From the NCBI RefSeq assembly GCF_902506415.1, contig NZ_LR733275.1, positions 4,502,176 to 4,566,175 of the forward strand: a DNA stretch of 64,000 nt. Direction: 5' to 3'. This document shows positions 8,572 to 16,365 of this stretch, piece after piece. How positions within the stretch are numbered: the first letter of the stretch is position 1; every line of letters starts with the position of its first letter. The stretch is from Massilia sp. 9I. Lineage in GTDB: Bacteria; Pseudomonadota; Gammaproteobacteria; Burkholderiales; Burkholderiaceae_D. The notes beneath the pieces were generated by a model. The model searched no databases, was not told the DNA's origin, and worked only from the letters and a program-made list of their open reading frames with translations. Made by a program: the position numbers and the translations under genes.

Positions 8572-10434
8572 ATGACCGTTGAACCCGACACCGACCTGAA
8601 ACCCTCCCGCGCCGCATTCGCCGACGGTCCGCGCCTGCTCGCGGACATCGGCGCCACCCATGCGCGCTTCGGCCTCGAGACCGCGCCCGGCGTGCTGCGC
8701 CAGGTCGCCGTGCTCCATTGCGACGACTACACCGGCATCGTGCCGCTGCTGCACGCCTACCTGGCTCAGCTCGGGGGCGTGCGCATCAACCATGCCGCCT
8801 TTGCGCTGGCCAATCCGATCAGCGGCGACTACATCCGCATGACCAACCGCGACTGGCAGTTCTCGACCGACGAGGTGCGCCGCGCGCTCGGTCTGTCGAC
8901 GCTGCTGATCGTGAACGACTTCACGGCGCTGGCGATGGCGCTGCCGGGCTTCCAGCCGCAGGACCTGCTGCAGGTCGGCGGCGGCGCCCCCCAGAGCCAT
9001 GCGGTGGCCGGCGTGCTCGGCCCGGGTACCGGCCTGGGCGTGTCGGGCGTGATCCCGACCATCGACGGTTTTGTGACGCTGGGCAGCGAAGGCGGCCACG
9101 TCAACTTCGCCCCTAGCGATGAGCGCGAGTTCTCCATCCTGCAGTACGCCTGGCAGGAATGGCCGCACGTGTCGAACGAGCGCCTGATCTCCGGCCCCGG
9201 CATCGAACTGATGTACCGCGCGCTCGCCAGGCGCAACGGCGTTGAGGCCCCGGCGCGCAGCACCGCCGACATCGTCAGCGGCGCGCTGGACGACAAGGAT
9301 GCGCTGTGCCTGGAAACCCTGGAGACCTTCGCCGGCATGCTGGGAGGCGCAGCGGCCAACCTGGCGGTGACCCTGGGCGCCTTCGGGGGCATTTTCATCG
9401 GCGGCGGCATCGTGCCGCGCATCGCCGAATGGTTCGCGCAATCTCCCTTCCGCGCGCGTTTCGAAGCCAAGGGCCGTTTTACCGAATACATCGCGCAGAT
9501 CCCGACCTACGTCATCATGACGCCGAACCCGGCGCTGCATGGCGTGTCGCGGATCCTGTCCGAACACCTGCGCGGGCGCAGCGGCGCCAACACCCTGATG
9601 GACCGGGTGCAGCAGCTGCGCCACGAACTCTCGCCGGCCGAGCAGCGTGTCGCCGCCCTGGTGCTGGAGCATCCGCGCAAGGTGCTGTCCGAGCCGATCG
9701 CCGAGATCGCGCGCCTGGCGGATGTGAGCCAGCCGACCGTGATCCGCTTCTGCCGCTCGCTCGGCTTCCAGGGCCTGGCCGAGTTCAAGCTCAAGTTCGC
9801 CGGCAGCCTGACCGGGACCATCCCGGTGCGCCACAGCCAGGTGCGCATGAGCGACAGCACCCATGATTTGTCGGCCAAGGTGATCGACAACACGGTGTCG
9901 GCCATCCTGAAGTTCCGCGACCAGCTCGATGTGCACGCGATCGACCGCGCCATCGAGCTGCTGCGGCGCGCCCGCCGCGTCGAGTTCTACGCGATGGGCA
10001 ATGCGCGCGCGGTGGCGCTGGACGGCCAGCACAAGTTCTTCCGCTTCCGCATCCCGGCCGCGCTGTACGGCGACTCGCACCTGTTCGCCCTGGCCGCCGG
10101 CCTGCTCGGACCGGGCGACGTGGTGATCGCCATCTCCACCGGCGGCCAGCTGCCGGAGCTCCTGGCGGCCGTCGACACCGCGCGCGCCGCCGGGGCCGAC
10201 GTCATCTCCATCACCAGCAGCAAGTCGCAGCTCGCCAAGAAGTCGACGGTCTGCCTGGCGGTCGACCACAGCGAAGACAGCACCACCTTCCTGTCGATGA
10301 TCTCGCGCATCCTGCAGCTGCTCCTCATCGACATCATGTCGGTCGGGATCTCGCTCGGCACCCAGGGCGCGCAGGGCGAAGCGGGCGAGGGCGACGCCCA
10401 GCGCAAGCTGCTGATCTCGCACCTCGACATTTAG
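8572..10434 (+). CDS. glk: Bifunctional glucokinase / RpiR-family regulator (copy 1)
   Basis: 620 residues. The N-terminal half (about 15-335) is a group-A bacterial glucokinase with LLADIGATHARF (phosphate 1), VNDFTALAMA, GPGTGLGVSG and LGSEGGH; it makes glucose 6-phosphate from glucose and ATP. The C-terminal half is an RpiR regulator: a helix-turn-helix around EIARLADVSQPTVIRFCRSLGF and a SIS sugar-phosphate-binding domain at about 455-590. The fusion is known in Burkholderiales, where the SIS domain can sense a sugar phosphate. An in-frame TTG at 8542 exists, but the ATG at 8572 matches the N-terminus of the second copy better. It is a close paralogue of the gene at 25406-27262. Confidence 0.92.
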   Translation: MTVEPDTDLKPSRAAFADGPRLLADIGATHARFGLETAPGVLRQVAVLHCDDYTGIVPLLHAYLAQLGGVRINHAAFALANPISGDYIRMTNRDWQFSTDEVRRALGLSTLLIVNDFTALAMALPGFQPQDLLQVGGGAPQSHAVAGVLGPGTGLGVSGVIPTIDGFVTLGSEGGHVNFAPSDEREFSILQYAWQEWPHVSNERLISGPGIELMYRALARRNGVEAPARSTADIVSGALDDKDALCLETLETFAGMLGGAAANLAVTLGAFGGIFIGGGIVPRIAEWFAQSPFRARFEAKGRFTEYIAQIPTYVIMTPNPALHGVSRILSEHLRGRSGANTLMDRVQQLRHELSPAEQRVAALVLEHPRKVLSEPIAEIARLADVSQPTVIRFCRSLGFQGLAEFKLKFAGSLTGTIPVRHSQVRMSDSTHDLSAKVIDNTVSAILKFRDQLDVHAIDRAIELLRRARRVEFYAMGNARAVALDGQHKFFRFRIPAALYGDSHLFALAAGLLGPGDVVIAISTGGQLPELLAAVDTARAAGADVISITSSKSQLAKKSTVCLAVDHSEDSTTFLSMISRILQLLLIDIMSVGISLGTQGAQGEAGEGDAQRKLLISHLDI

Positions 10435-10447
10435 TATTCAAGGTGGG

Positions 10448-10475
10448 TTGATCTAGGTCAATACGGTGCTAGAAT
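10448..10475 (+). promoter_or_regulatory. FNR/ANR-type box overlapping a sigma-70 promoter
   Basis: TTGAT-CTAG-GTCAA (10448-10461) fits the FNR/ANR consensus TTGAT-N4-(A/G)TCAA. TTGATC can also serve as -35, with TAGAAT (10470-10475) as -10 after 16 bp. The box centre would then lie near -27, overlapping the polymerase footprint, which favours repression. A class II (activating) arrangement would start the transcript inside the GGAAG ribosome site at 10495. Both readings are inference; the box itself is clear. Confidence 0.7.
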
Positions 10476-10493
10476 TGGCCCACCCCAGGATTT

Positions 10494-10507
10494 TGGAAGC
10501 GTTTCCA
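10494..10507. promoter_or_regulatory. LacI-like palindrome TGGAA-GCGT-TTCCA over the start region
   Basis: Inverted arms TGGAA/TTCCA overlap the Shine-Dalgarno and the first base of the start codon of the substrate-binding protein. It resembles LacI/GalR-type operators. It may simply be the ribosome site by chance, and no LacI regulator is encoded in the window. Confidence 0.25.
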
Positions 10508-11529
10508 TGTTTGAGCATTCCCCGCGCCGCCGCCGGCTTCTCGGCGGCGCACTGAGCCTGCCGCTGGTGGGCATGGGCGGCGCGAGTGCGGCGGCCCGTC
10601 CCGGCCCCCTGCAGGTTGGCGGCCTGCCCGTCACCTGCAACCTGACGCTGCCGATCGCCTGCAAGGCGCGCGCCGTTGCCGACGGCAAGCCCGACGCGTC
10701 CTTCACCGCCTTCGAGTACAACAAGTTCTCCGGCTGGCCCGAGATCAAGGAATCCCTGATGACGGGCCGCATCCAGGCGGCCTACATGCTGGCGCCCCTG
10801 GTCATGGACCTGACCGACTGGCGCATCCCGCTGAAGATCGTCTCGCTCGGCCATCGCTCCGGCGCGGTGATCATGGTGCGCACCGATTCGCCCTACCGCA
10901 AGTTTGCCGACCTGCGCGGAAAAAGCATCGCCATTCCGAGCCGCTTCGCGGTCGACTACCTCTTCCTGCGCAAGATGCTGGCGCGCGAAGGCATGTCGGC
11001 CAAGGACGTGCAGGTGATCGAGATGGCGCCGCCCGACATGCCGGCCGCGCTGTACGCGGGCGCCGTCGACGGCTACTGCACCGGCGAGCCTTTTGGAGCC
11101 GCCGCCCAGCGCGCCGGTTATGCGCGGCCGCTGTCGATGACGCGCAACGAGTGGCCCAACTACATCTGCTGCGTGCTGACCGTGCGCGAAGAACTCATCC
11201 GCACCAATCGCCCGGCGGTGCAGGAGCTGGTCAACTACGTGCAGGCGGCCGGCAACTGGCTGGACGCCTCGCCGGCCAACCGCGACAAGGCGGCCGTCAT
11301 CGCCGCCAACCGCAAGTTCTTCAACCAGGACCCGAACATCATCCGCTTCGTCATGCAGAACCCGAGCGACCGCGTGACCTACGGCGACCTGCGCATGCTG
11401 CGCCCCGAGTTCGACGAGCTGATGCAGCTGTCGGTGCAGGCGGGCACGCTCAAGCGTCCCGTGCGCTACGAGCAGTATGTGGACGAGAGCTTCGTCAGGA
11501 ATATCCAGCCGGTGAAGGTGGCGCTGTGA
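10507..11529 (+). CDS. NitT/TauT-type ABC transporter substrate-binding protein (Tat-exported)
   Basis: 340 residues. The N-terminus carries RRRRLLGG followed by a hydrophobic stretch and ASAAA, a probable twin-arginine signal. The mature part resembles NrtA/SsuA/TauA (NMT1-like) periplasmic binding proteins: VGGLPVTCNLTLPI, YMLAPLVMDL, DLRGKSIAIPSRF and GAVDGYCTGEPFGAAA. Tat export suits a protein folding before export or binding a cofactor. It is first in an operon of five genes with 4-bp overlaps to SCO and cupredoxin genes, so the cargo may relate to copper, nitrogen oxyanions or an organic ligand. Nothing visible decides which. Confidence 0.85.
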   Translation: MFEHSPRRRRLLGGALSLPLVGMGGASAAARPGPLQVGGLPVTCNLTLPIACKARAVADGKPDASFTAFEYNKFSGWPEIKESLMTGRIQAAYMLAPLVMDLTDWRIPLKIVSLGHRSGAVIMVRTDSPYRKFADLRGKSIAIPSRFAVDYLFLRKMLAREGMSAKDVQVIEMAPPDMPAALYAGAVDGYCTGEPFGAAAQRAGYARPLSMTRNEWPNYICCVLTVREELIRTNRPAVQELVNYVQAAGNWLDASPANRDKAAVIAANRKFFNQDPNIIRFVMQNPSDRVTYGDLRMLRPEFDELMQLSVQAGTLKRPVRYEQYVDESFVRNIQPVKVAL

Positions 11530-12104
11530 AGCGCCGCGTGTTTACCGCCATGCTGCTGTGCGCCGCCGCCTGGGTGCACGCGGCGCCGGGGCTGAAGTCC
11601 GGCACCTTTTCACCGGCGCGCGTCGCGCCCGAGATCGCGCAAAAGGCCGCCGACGGCAGCGACTTCCGCCTGTCCGCGCTGCGCGGCAAGGTCGTGGTGC
11701 TGGAATTCGGTTTCACCCACTGCGCGGCCGTATGCCCGGCCTCGCTGGCCATGCTGGCGCAGGCGCGCCAGAAGCTGGGCGCGCACGCGGACCGCCTGCA
11801 GGTGGTGTTCATCTCGGTCGATCCCGAACGCGACACGCCCGCGCGCCTGAACGCCTACCTGGCGCAGTTCGACAAGAGTTTTGTGGGCCTGACCGGCACG
11901 CCGGAACAGATGGCGGCGATCCGCAAGGACTACGGCATCACGGCCACGAAGTTCGCGGCGCCGGCAGGGCAGAGCGGCTACCAGATGGGGCACTCGTCCT
12001 ACCTCTACTTCATCGACAAGAAGGGCATGCTGCGCGCGCTGATGCCGTTCGGCCGCCCGGCCGACGAAATGGTGCACGACGTGAACGTGCTCGCCGCGGA
12101 ATGA
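11526..12104 (+). CDS. SCO1/SenC-family copper chaperone
   Basis: 192 residues from a GTG start that overlaps the upstream stop (GTGA). It has a signal peptide (residues 1-19), then a thioredoxin-fold SCO domain with the copper-binding CxxxCP motif at Cys66/Cys70 (FTHCAAVCP) and the third ligand His156 (MGHSSYLYFID). FISVDPERDTP is typical of the family. SCO proteins deliver copper to the CuA centre of cytochrome oxidases or act as periplasmic thiol-disulphide reductases. Here no oxidase gene is adjacent; its partners are an ABC transporter and a cupredoxin-like protein, which is unusual. The frame is open far upstream inside the previous gene, but only this start gives the export signal. Confidence 0.9.
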   Translation: MKRRVFTAMLLCAAAWVHAAPGLKSGTFSPARVAPEIAQKAADGSDFRLSALRGKVVVLEFGFTHCAAVCPASLAMLAQARQKLGAHADRLQVVFISVDPERDTPARLNAYLAQFDKSFVGLTGTPEQMAAIRKDYGITATKFAAPAGQSGYQMGHSSYLYFIDKKGMLRALMPFGRPADEMVHDVNVLAAE

Positions 12105-12529
12105 ATGACAAGGTGAAGATGCGGACCGGCATCGCTGTCGTCATTGCACTGCTGCTCGCAGCAACGGCCTGGGCCGCGTTGGCGCCGCTCCAGGCGGGCT
12201 CGCGCGACCTGCTGTTCGAGATCCCAAAAGGCACCTGGGACCGGCGCATGAAGGGCGACAAGTCCAGCATCCTGCCCGAGCAGCTGACCTTGATGCTGGG
12301 CGTGCGCGACGTACTCCTGCTGCGCAATAGCGACACGGTGCCGCAGATGTTCGGCCCGGTCCTGATCATGCCTGGCCAGGACTTTCGCCTGCCTTTCGCC
12401 CAGGCCGGCGAACATCCCTTCGACTGCACGGCGCACGCCAGCGGCCGGATGACGGTGCTGGTCGTCGATGCGCCGGCCGCGGGCCTGCCACGCTTGATGT
12501 GGCGCCTCCACTCCCTACTGAATACATAA
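12101..12529 (+). CDS. Membrane-anchored cupredoxin-like protein
   Basis: 142 residues starting at an ATG that overlaps the SCO stop (ATGA). One hydrophobic segment (about 10-29) acts as a signal or anchor. The rest has the cupredoxin pattern: NSDTVPQMF (76-84) corresponds to the N-x-D-x-x-P-H loop of plastocyanin/amicyanin, and CTAHASGRM (Cys109, His112, Met117) is the C-x2-H-x4-M type 1 copper loop. The first His ligand is replaced by Gln82, so the site may be altered or copper may bind differently. It probably accepts or donates copper or electrons with the SCO protein. The fold assignment is by motif only. Confidence 0.7.
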   Translation: MNDKVKMRTGIAVVIALLLAATAWAALAPLQAGSRDLLFEIPKGTWDRRMKGDKSSILPEQLTLMLGVRDVLLLRNSDTVPQMFGPVLIMPGQDFRLPFAQAGEHPFDCTAHASGRMTVLVVDAPAAGLPRLMWRLHSLLNT

Positions 12530-12532
12530 GCG

Positions 12533-13291
12533 ATGGATAGACTGAACAGGATTTGGCCCCCGCTGCTGGTGCTTGCCGGCGTGGTCGCGATCTGGTGGAT
12601 CGTGGTGGAGCAAAGCGGCAGCGTGATCTTCCCGACGCCGGGCCAGGTCGCCGCCGGTACGCTCGAACTGGCGAAGAACGGCACGCTGTGGCAGCACATC
12701 GGCGCCTCGCTGCTGCGCGTGGCCACGGGTTTTTTGATCGCGGTGCTGGTGGCGCTGCCGCTCGGCCTGTGGATGGGACGCGTCGATGCCGCCTATCACA
12801 CGCTCAATCCGATCTTCCAGATCCTGCGCCCGATCTCGCCGATCGCCTGGATCCCGATCGCGATCCTGTGGTTCGGCGTGGGCGACATGTCGCCGGTGTT
12901 CCTGATCTTCCTGGCCTCGGTGTTCCCGATGATCCTGCAGACCTCGGCCGGCGTGCACGCCATCGACGGCCGCTACCTGCGCGCTGCCGAAAACTTCGGG
13001 GTGCCGCGCGCCAAGCTGTTCCGCCAGGTGATCGTGCCGGCCGTGCTGCCCGAGATCCTGACCGGCATGCGCATCGGCCTGGGCGTGGCCTGGCTGGTGG
13101 TGGTGGCGGCCGAGATGATCGTGCGCAGCTCGGGCCTCGGCTACCTGATCATGGACTCGCGCAATGCCGGCAACCGCTATGACCTGGTGGTGGCGGCAAT
13201 GATCATCATCGGCCTGATTGGCCTGGGCATCGACGTCCTGATGCGCCGGCTCGAAGGACTCAAAGGGGTAAGGTGGCGCTATGGACGCTAA
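12533..13291 (+). CDS. ABC transporter permease, NitT/TauT type
   Basis: 252 residues with six predicted membrane helices and the binding-protein-dependent permease (EAA) loop around AENFGVPRAKLFRQVIVPAVLP. It is similar in pattern to SsuC/TauC/NrtB. It begins 3 bases after the cupredoxin stop and overlaps the ATPase gene by 11 bases, so all five products are likely made together. It should form the channel for the substrate captured by the product of 10507-11529. Confidence 0.9.
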   Translation: MDRLNRIWPPLLVLAGVVAIWWIVVEQSGSVIFPTPGQVAAGTLELAKNGTLWQHIGASLLRVATGFLIAVLVALPLGLWMGRVDAAYHTLNPIFQILRPISPIAWIPIAILWFGVGDMSPVFLIFLASVFPMILQTSAGVHAIDGRYLRAAENFGVPRAKLFRQVIVPAVLPEILTGMRIGLGVAWLVVVAAEMIVRSSGLGYLIMDSRNAGNRYDLVVAAMIIIGLIGLGIDVLMRRLEGLKGVRWRYGR

Positions 13292-14009
13292 GATCGACAT
13301 CCGCGGACTGAAGAAGGGCTTCAAAGCATTGGCGGTCGTCGGCGGCATTGATTTGACGGTGGCGCCGGGCGAATTCGTGGCCATCGTCGGGCCCTCCGGC
13401 TGCGGCAAGTCGACCCTCATGAAACTGCTGGCGGGCTTCGAGCATCCCGACGACGGCGCGGTGGCGATCGACGGCGTACCGGTCACCAGGCCTTCGCCGA
13501 ACGCGATCGTCATCTCGCAGCACGGTTCGGTGTTCCCGTGGCTGACGGTGCGCGAGAACCTGATGTTCGGCCTGTCCGGCAAGGACACCGCCGCCAAGGT
13601 GGCGACCGCCGACCACTACGCCGAGGTGGTGGGACTGAAGGGCTTCGAGAAGGCTCACCCGCACGAACTTTCGGGCGGCATGCTCAAGCGCGTCGAGATT
13701 GCGCGCGCACTGGCGGTCAAGCCCGACATCCTGCTGATGGATGAACCCTTCTCGGCGCTCGATGCGCTCACTGGCCTCAAGATGCGCAACGAGCTGCTGC
13801 GCATCCTGCGCGAAGAGCGCCACACGGTCATCCTGATCACCCACGACGTGGAGGAGGCGCTCTACCTGGCCGACCGCGTCGTGGTACTGTCACCGCGGCC
13901 GACCACGATCCAGTCGGTGTTCACGGTCGCGCAGCCGCATCCGCGCAAGGTCTCGGAGCCGCAGCTGCAGGCGATGAAGGATGCGATCCTGGGGCAGCTC
14001 GGCCTGTAG
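13281..14009 (+). CDS. ABC transporter ATP-binding protein, NitT/TauT type
   Basis: 242 residues with Walker A GPSGCGKST (37-45), Q-loop ISQHGSVFPW, signature LSGGM (130-134), Walker B ILLMDEP (150-156) and switch His in LITHDVEEAL. The signature has Met where Gln is usual (LSGGM for LSGGQ); this occurs naturally and need not abolish activity. It powers the permease encoded just upstream. It is the last gene of the operon, ending 16 bases before the converging phosphoglycerol transferase gene. Confidence 0.92.
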   Translation: MDAKIDIRGLKKGFKALAVVGGIDLTVAPGEFVAIVGPSGCGKSTLMKLLAGFEHPDDGAVAIDGVPVTRPSPNAIVISQHGSVFPWLTVRENLMFGLSGKDTAAKVATADHYAEVVGLKGFEKAHPHELSGGMLKRVEIARALAVKPDILLMDEPFSALDALTGLKMRNELLRILREERHTVILITHDVEEALYLADRVVVLSPRPTTIQSVFTVAQPHPRKVSEPQLQAMKDAILGQLGL

Positions 14010-14025
14010 CGGTGCAAGCGCGCTG

Positions 14026-15546
14026 TCAGCGCACAGGGTGCGCTGCGTCCGCACGATACGACAGCGCGGGCACCGCGACAGGAGTCGCCGCGACCCACAA
14101 GGAGCGGTAGGTGTCGGAGGGGTTCAGGACCGATGCCCGCATCTCGGCCAGCCGGCCCGGTTCCGGCAGGCTGCCATGCCGGTTGAAACCGCTGTAGCCG
14201 AGACCGAGCCTGCCGCCGCTCACCTGCAGGCCGCTGAACTCGAGAATGGTGGGCAGCAGGTCGAAGTGCACCAGCTGCTCGCGGTTCCTGGCGGGCGCCT
14301 CCTCGCCGATGAAGGCGTTGAACAGCGTGCGTTGCGGGACGCGTTCGAGTGTGTCCGACAGCGGATTGCGCCGCGCCAGGTGGTCGCCCAGGATGACGAT
14401 ATTGGTGTCCTTGAGATAGCCGCGTGCGCGCACCTCGCGCACGAATGCGGCCACCTCGCCGGCGCCGCAGCGGACCACGCCCTCGAAGCCGGCATAACCC
14501 TTCTGCGTACAGCTGCGCGACAGGTGGCCGGCCGGTTCGTGGGTGTCCACCGTCAACAGCGTCAGGTTGAAGGGCTGGCTGGCGGCATGCAGCTGATCCA
14601 GCCTGGTGAGGGCACGGCGGAACAGCTCGTCGTCGAACAATCCCCATCCGTTCATGCGCTCCTGCGGCACGCCCTGTGCCTGCCAGTCTTCCTTGCCCTT
14701 GACCTCGTGGTAGCGGTGGGCGCTCAGGAAACGGCCTTTCCCGGCGAAGCTGCTCGATGCTCCGCCCAGGAATACGTTGCGGTACCCATGCGCGGCCAGG
14801 ATGTCGCTCAGGCAGGTGGCATTGGGCAGAAAGGAGGGCACGAGCTCGCCCTGCTTGTTCTCGTCGAAGACGGTAATGCGCTTGAGCGGCACCGCGCACT
14901 GGGTGGCGACGATCGCGGCGATGGTCCAGCTGGTGCCGGGTACCTGTTCGTAGGCGCCGAAGCTGCTGGCGCCCAGGCCCGTCATCGGCGCGATCAGGTT
15001 GTCGCCGAAGACGTCGGCATCGGCATAGCCGGTCTCCAGGCTCTCGACGTAGATGAGGATGAGGTTCTTCGGCCTGCTGCCCTGGATGCTGACCGTAGAC
15101 GGCTCTACGTAATGGCGGGCGAAGTAGTCGGGCCCGAGGCTCGAAGCGAGGTAGTCGACCACCGAAAGCTGCTGCAGCGTGAACACGACCGCGCAAAGCA
15201 GTACTGCTGACGGCAGCATCGGACGCACGCGTAGCATGAAACGGTAGCGGCGCACGGTGGCCCAGTGTTCGGCGAGCAGCACCAGGGCCAGCAGGGTGAA
15301 TGGCACCAGTACGCTCCAGCGCACGAAGCGCCGGACGATCAGGGAATCCGTCGCAGCCAGGCCCTGGGCGCCGAACTGCAGGTGGTACACGATCTGGTCG
15401 AGATCGGGTTTGCCGAAGTAGCGGTTGATCCAGTAGTTCAGGCAGAACAGCAGAATGGCGGCGAAATAGGCGCCGGCCCGGACCAGCATCGCCGGTCGAA
15501 AGTGAAAGGAAGGTACCGGCGTTACCGTGGCTAGCTTGGTCGTCAT
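14026..15546 (-). CDS. OpgB-like phosphoglycerol transferase (sulfatase/LTA-synthase fold)
   Basis: About 506 residues with four hydrophobic N-terminal helices and a periplasmic alkaline-phosphatase-superfamily domain. YVESLE (metal Glu), PGTSWTIAAIVATQC (nucleophile Thr region), DTHEP and GDHLA match OpgB (MdoB), which moves phosphoglycerol from phosphatidylglycerol to osmoregulated periplasmic glucans. It is much shorter than E. coli OpgB (about 760 residues) and lacks its C-terminal domain. A TTG at 15552 is in frame; the ATG at 15546 is chosen. No glucan synthase (opgGH) is in the window, so the exact acceptor is unknown. Confidence 0.75.
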   Translation of the reverse strand: MTTKLATVTPVPSFHFRPAMLVRAGAYFAAILLFCLNYWINRYFGKPDLDQIVYHLQFGAQGLAATDSLIVRRFVRWSVLVPFTLLALVLLAEHWATVRRYRFMLRVRPMLPSAVLLCAVVFTLQQLSVVDYLASSLGPDYFARHYVEPSTVSIQGSRPKNLILIYVESLETGYADADVFGDNLIAPMTGLGASSFGAYEQVPGTSWTIAAIVATQCAVPLKRITVFDENKQGELVPSFLPNATCLSDILAAHGYRNVFLGGASSSFAGKGRFLSAHRYHEVKGKEDWQAQGVPQERMNGWGLFDDELFRRALTRLDQLHAASQPFNLTLLTVDTHEPAGHLSRSCTQKGYAGFEGVVRCGAGEVAAFVREVRARGYLKDTNIVILGDHLARRNPLSDTLERVPQRTLFNAFIGEEAPARNREQLVHFDLLPTILEFSGLQVSGGRLGLGYSGFNRHGSLPEPGRLAEMRASVLNPSDTYRSLWVAATPVAVPALSYRADAAHPVR

Positions 15547-15750
15547 GGCCAAACATTCTAGGTAGCGCTTTAGTTAAGAAATGTTGCCGAATGTAAAACG
15601 ACGTCAAGAGCTTGTAACACTAAGTTCCGTTGCTGGCGCGACCCAGGCGCCAACGTCCGCTATTGTGTCCTACCATTGTCCCTGTAGAATCAAATAAAAA
15701 AATTAATGACTTTGCGGTACGCTTGGTCTGGTGCGTGAGGGGGAGTTTTG

Positions 15751-16185
15751 ATGAGAAACGACGTACGCCACGAAAAGCTGGTTGCCCAGCACATCGACGT
15801 CGCCTTGGTTTACAAGGAAATGCTCGGCCTGGATGAGGCACGCGCCTATCTGGAGCGGGAACATATCCCGAGGGATATTGCAGAGAGAGTACTGCGCACG
15901 GAACAGACACGCGCGCCACATGGCGCCAGGCCCTCTGCGCCGCCGCCAGACGTGCTGGTGCCCACATTTTCCTGCAGGAGGAAAAACCGCATCCACGATG
16001 CCATCGTGGAGGCTGCCCTGAAGCTCGAAAGGAAGTGTGGCGCCGAATGGGCGCTTGTCCTGCTCCGCGACGAACGCGTGCCGGAACATGTGTCGGCGCG
16101 CATCCTGGCCCAGGGACCGCGCCAACTGCGTACCAGGACAGCTGGCGAGTCGAACAGGTTTGCGGGGATCACCTTCCCCAGGTAA
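15751..16185 (+). CDS. Hypothetical protein with duplicated helical unit
   Basis: 144 residues, basic and without signal or membrane segment; the family is not recognised. GGGAG 5 bases before the ATG at 15751 decides the start over an in-frame TTG at 15748. Two segments align: about 18-48 (ALVYKEMLGLDEARAYL... IPRDIAERVL) and about 89-119 (ALKLERKCGAEWALVLL... VPEHVSARIL). This suggests an internal duplication joined by a Pro-rich linker. The closing part is Arg-rich. It stands alone between divergently placed genes. Confidence 0.65.
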   Translation: MRNDVRHEKLVAQHIDVALVYKEMLGLDEARAYLEREHIPRDIAERVLRTEQTRAPHGARPSAPPPDVLVPTFSCRRKNRIHDAIVEAALKLERKCGAEWALVLLRDERVPEHVSARILAQGPRQLRTRTAGESNRFAGITFPR

Positions 16186-16365
16186 TCCGCCAGCTAAGTA
16201 CTCGACAAGAAATAGATGTGAGTTTTGGCAAACAGAACCGGGGTGCGGCTTCCCGATGCGGTGCAAGGTGGCGAGTGCGCCGCAGTGCGAGCACTGCAAG
16301 CAGGAGCCAACGCAGCAGCGCGCCGGTTATGGCAGCCAAAAACACATTTATTTCAGGGCGAGTAC

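Noticed and set aside
8545..10422. Long minus-strand open frame opposite glk copy 1 (and a similar one at 24932-27250 opposite copy 2)
   Set aside because: His/Gly/Arg-rich shadow translation typical of antisense frames in GC-rich genes. Both copies show it because the sense genes are paralogues.
16186..16365. Possible small gene between the duplicated-unit protein and the TonB-like gene
   Set aside because: Short overlapping frames only, no start signal and no recognisable sequence.
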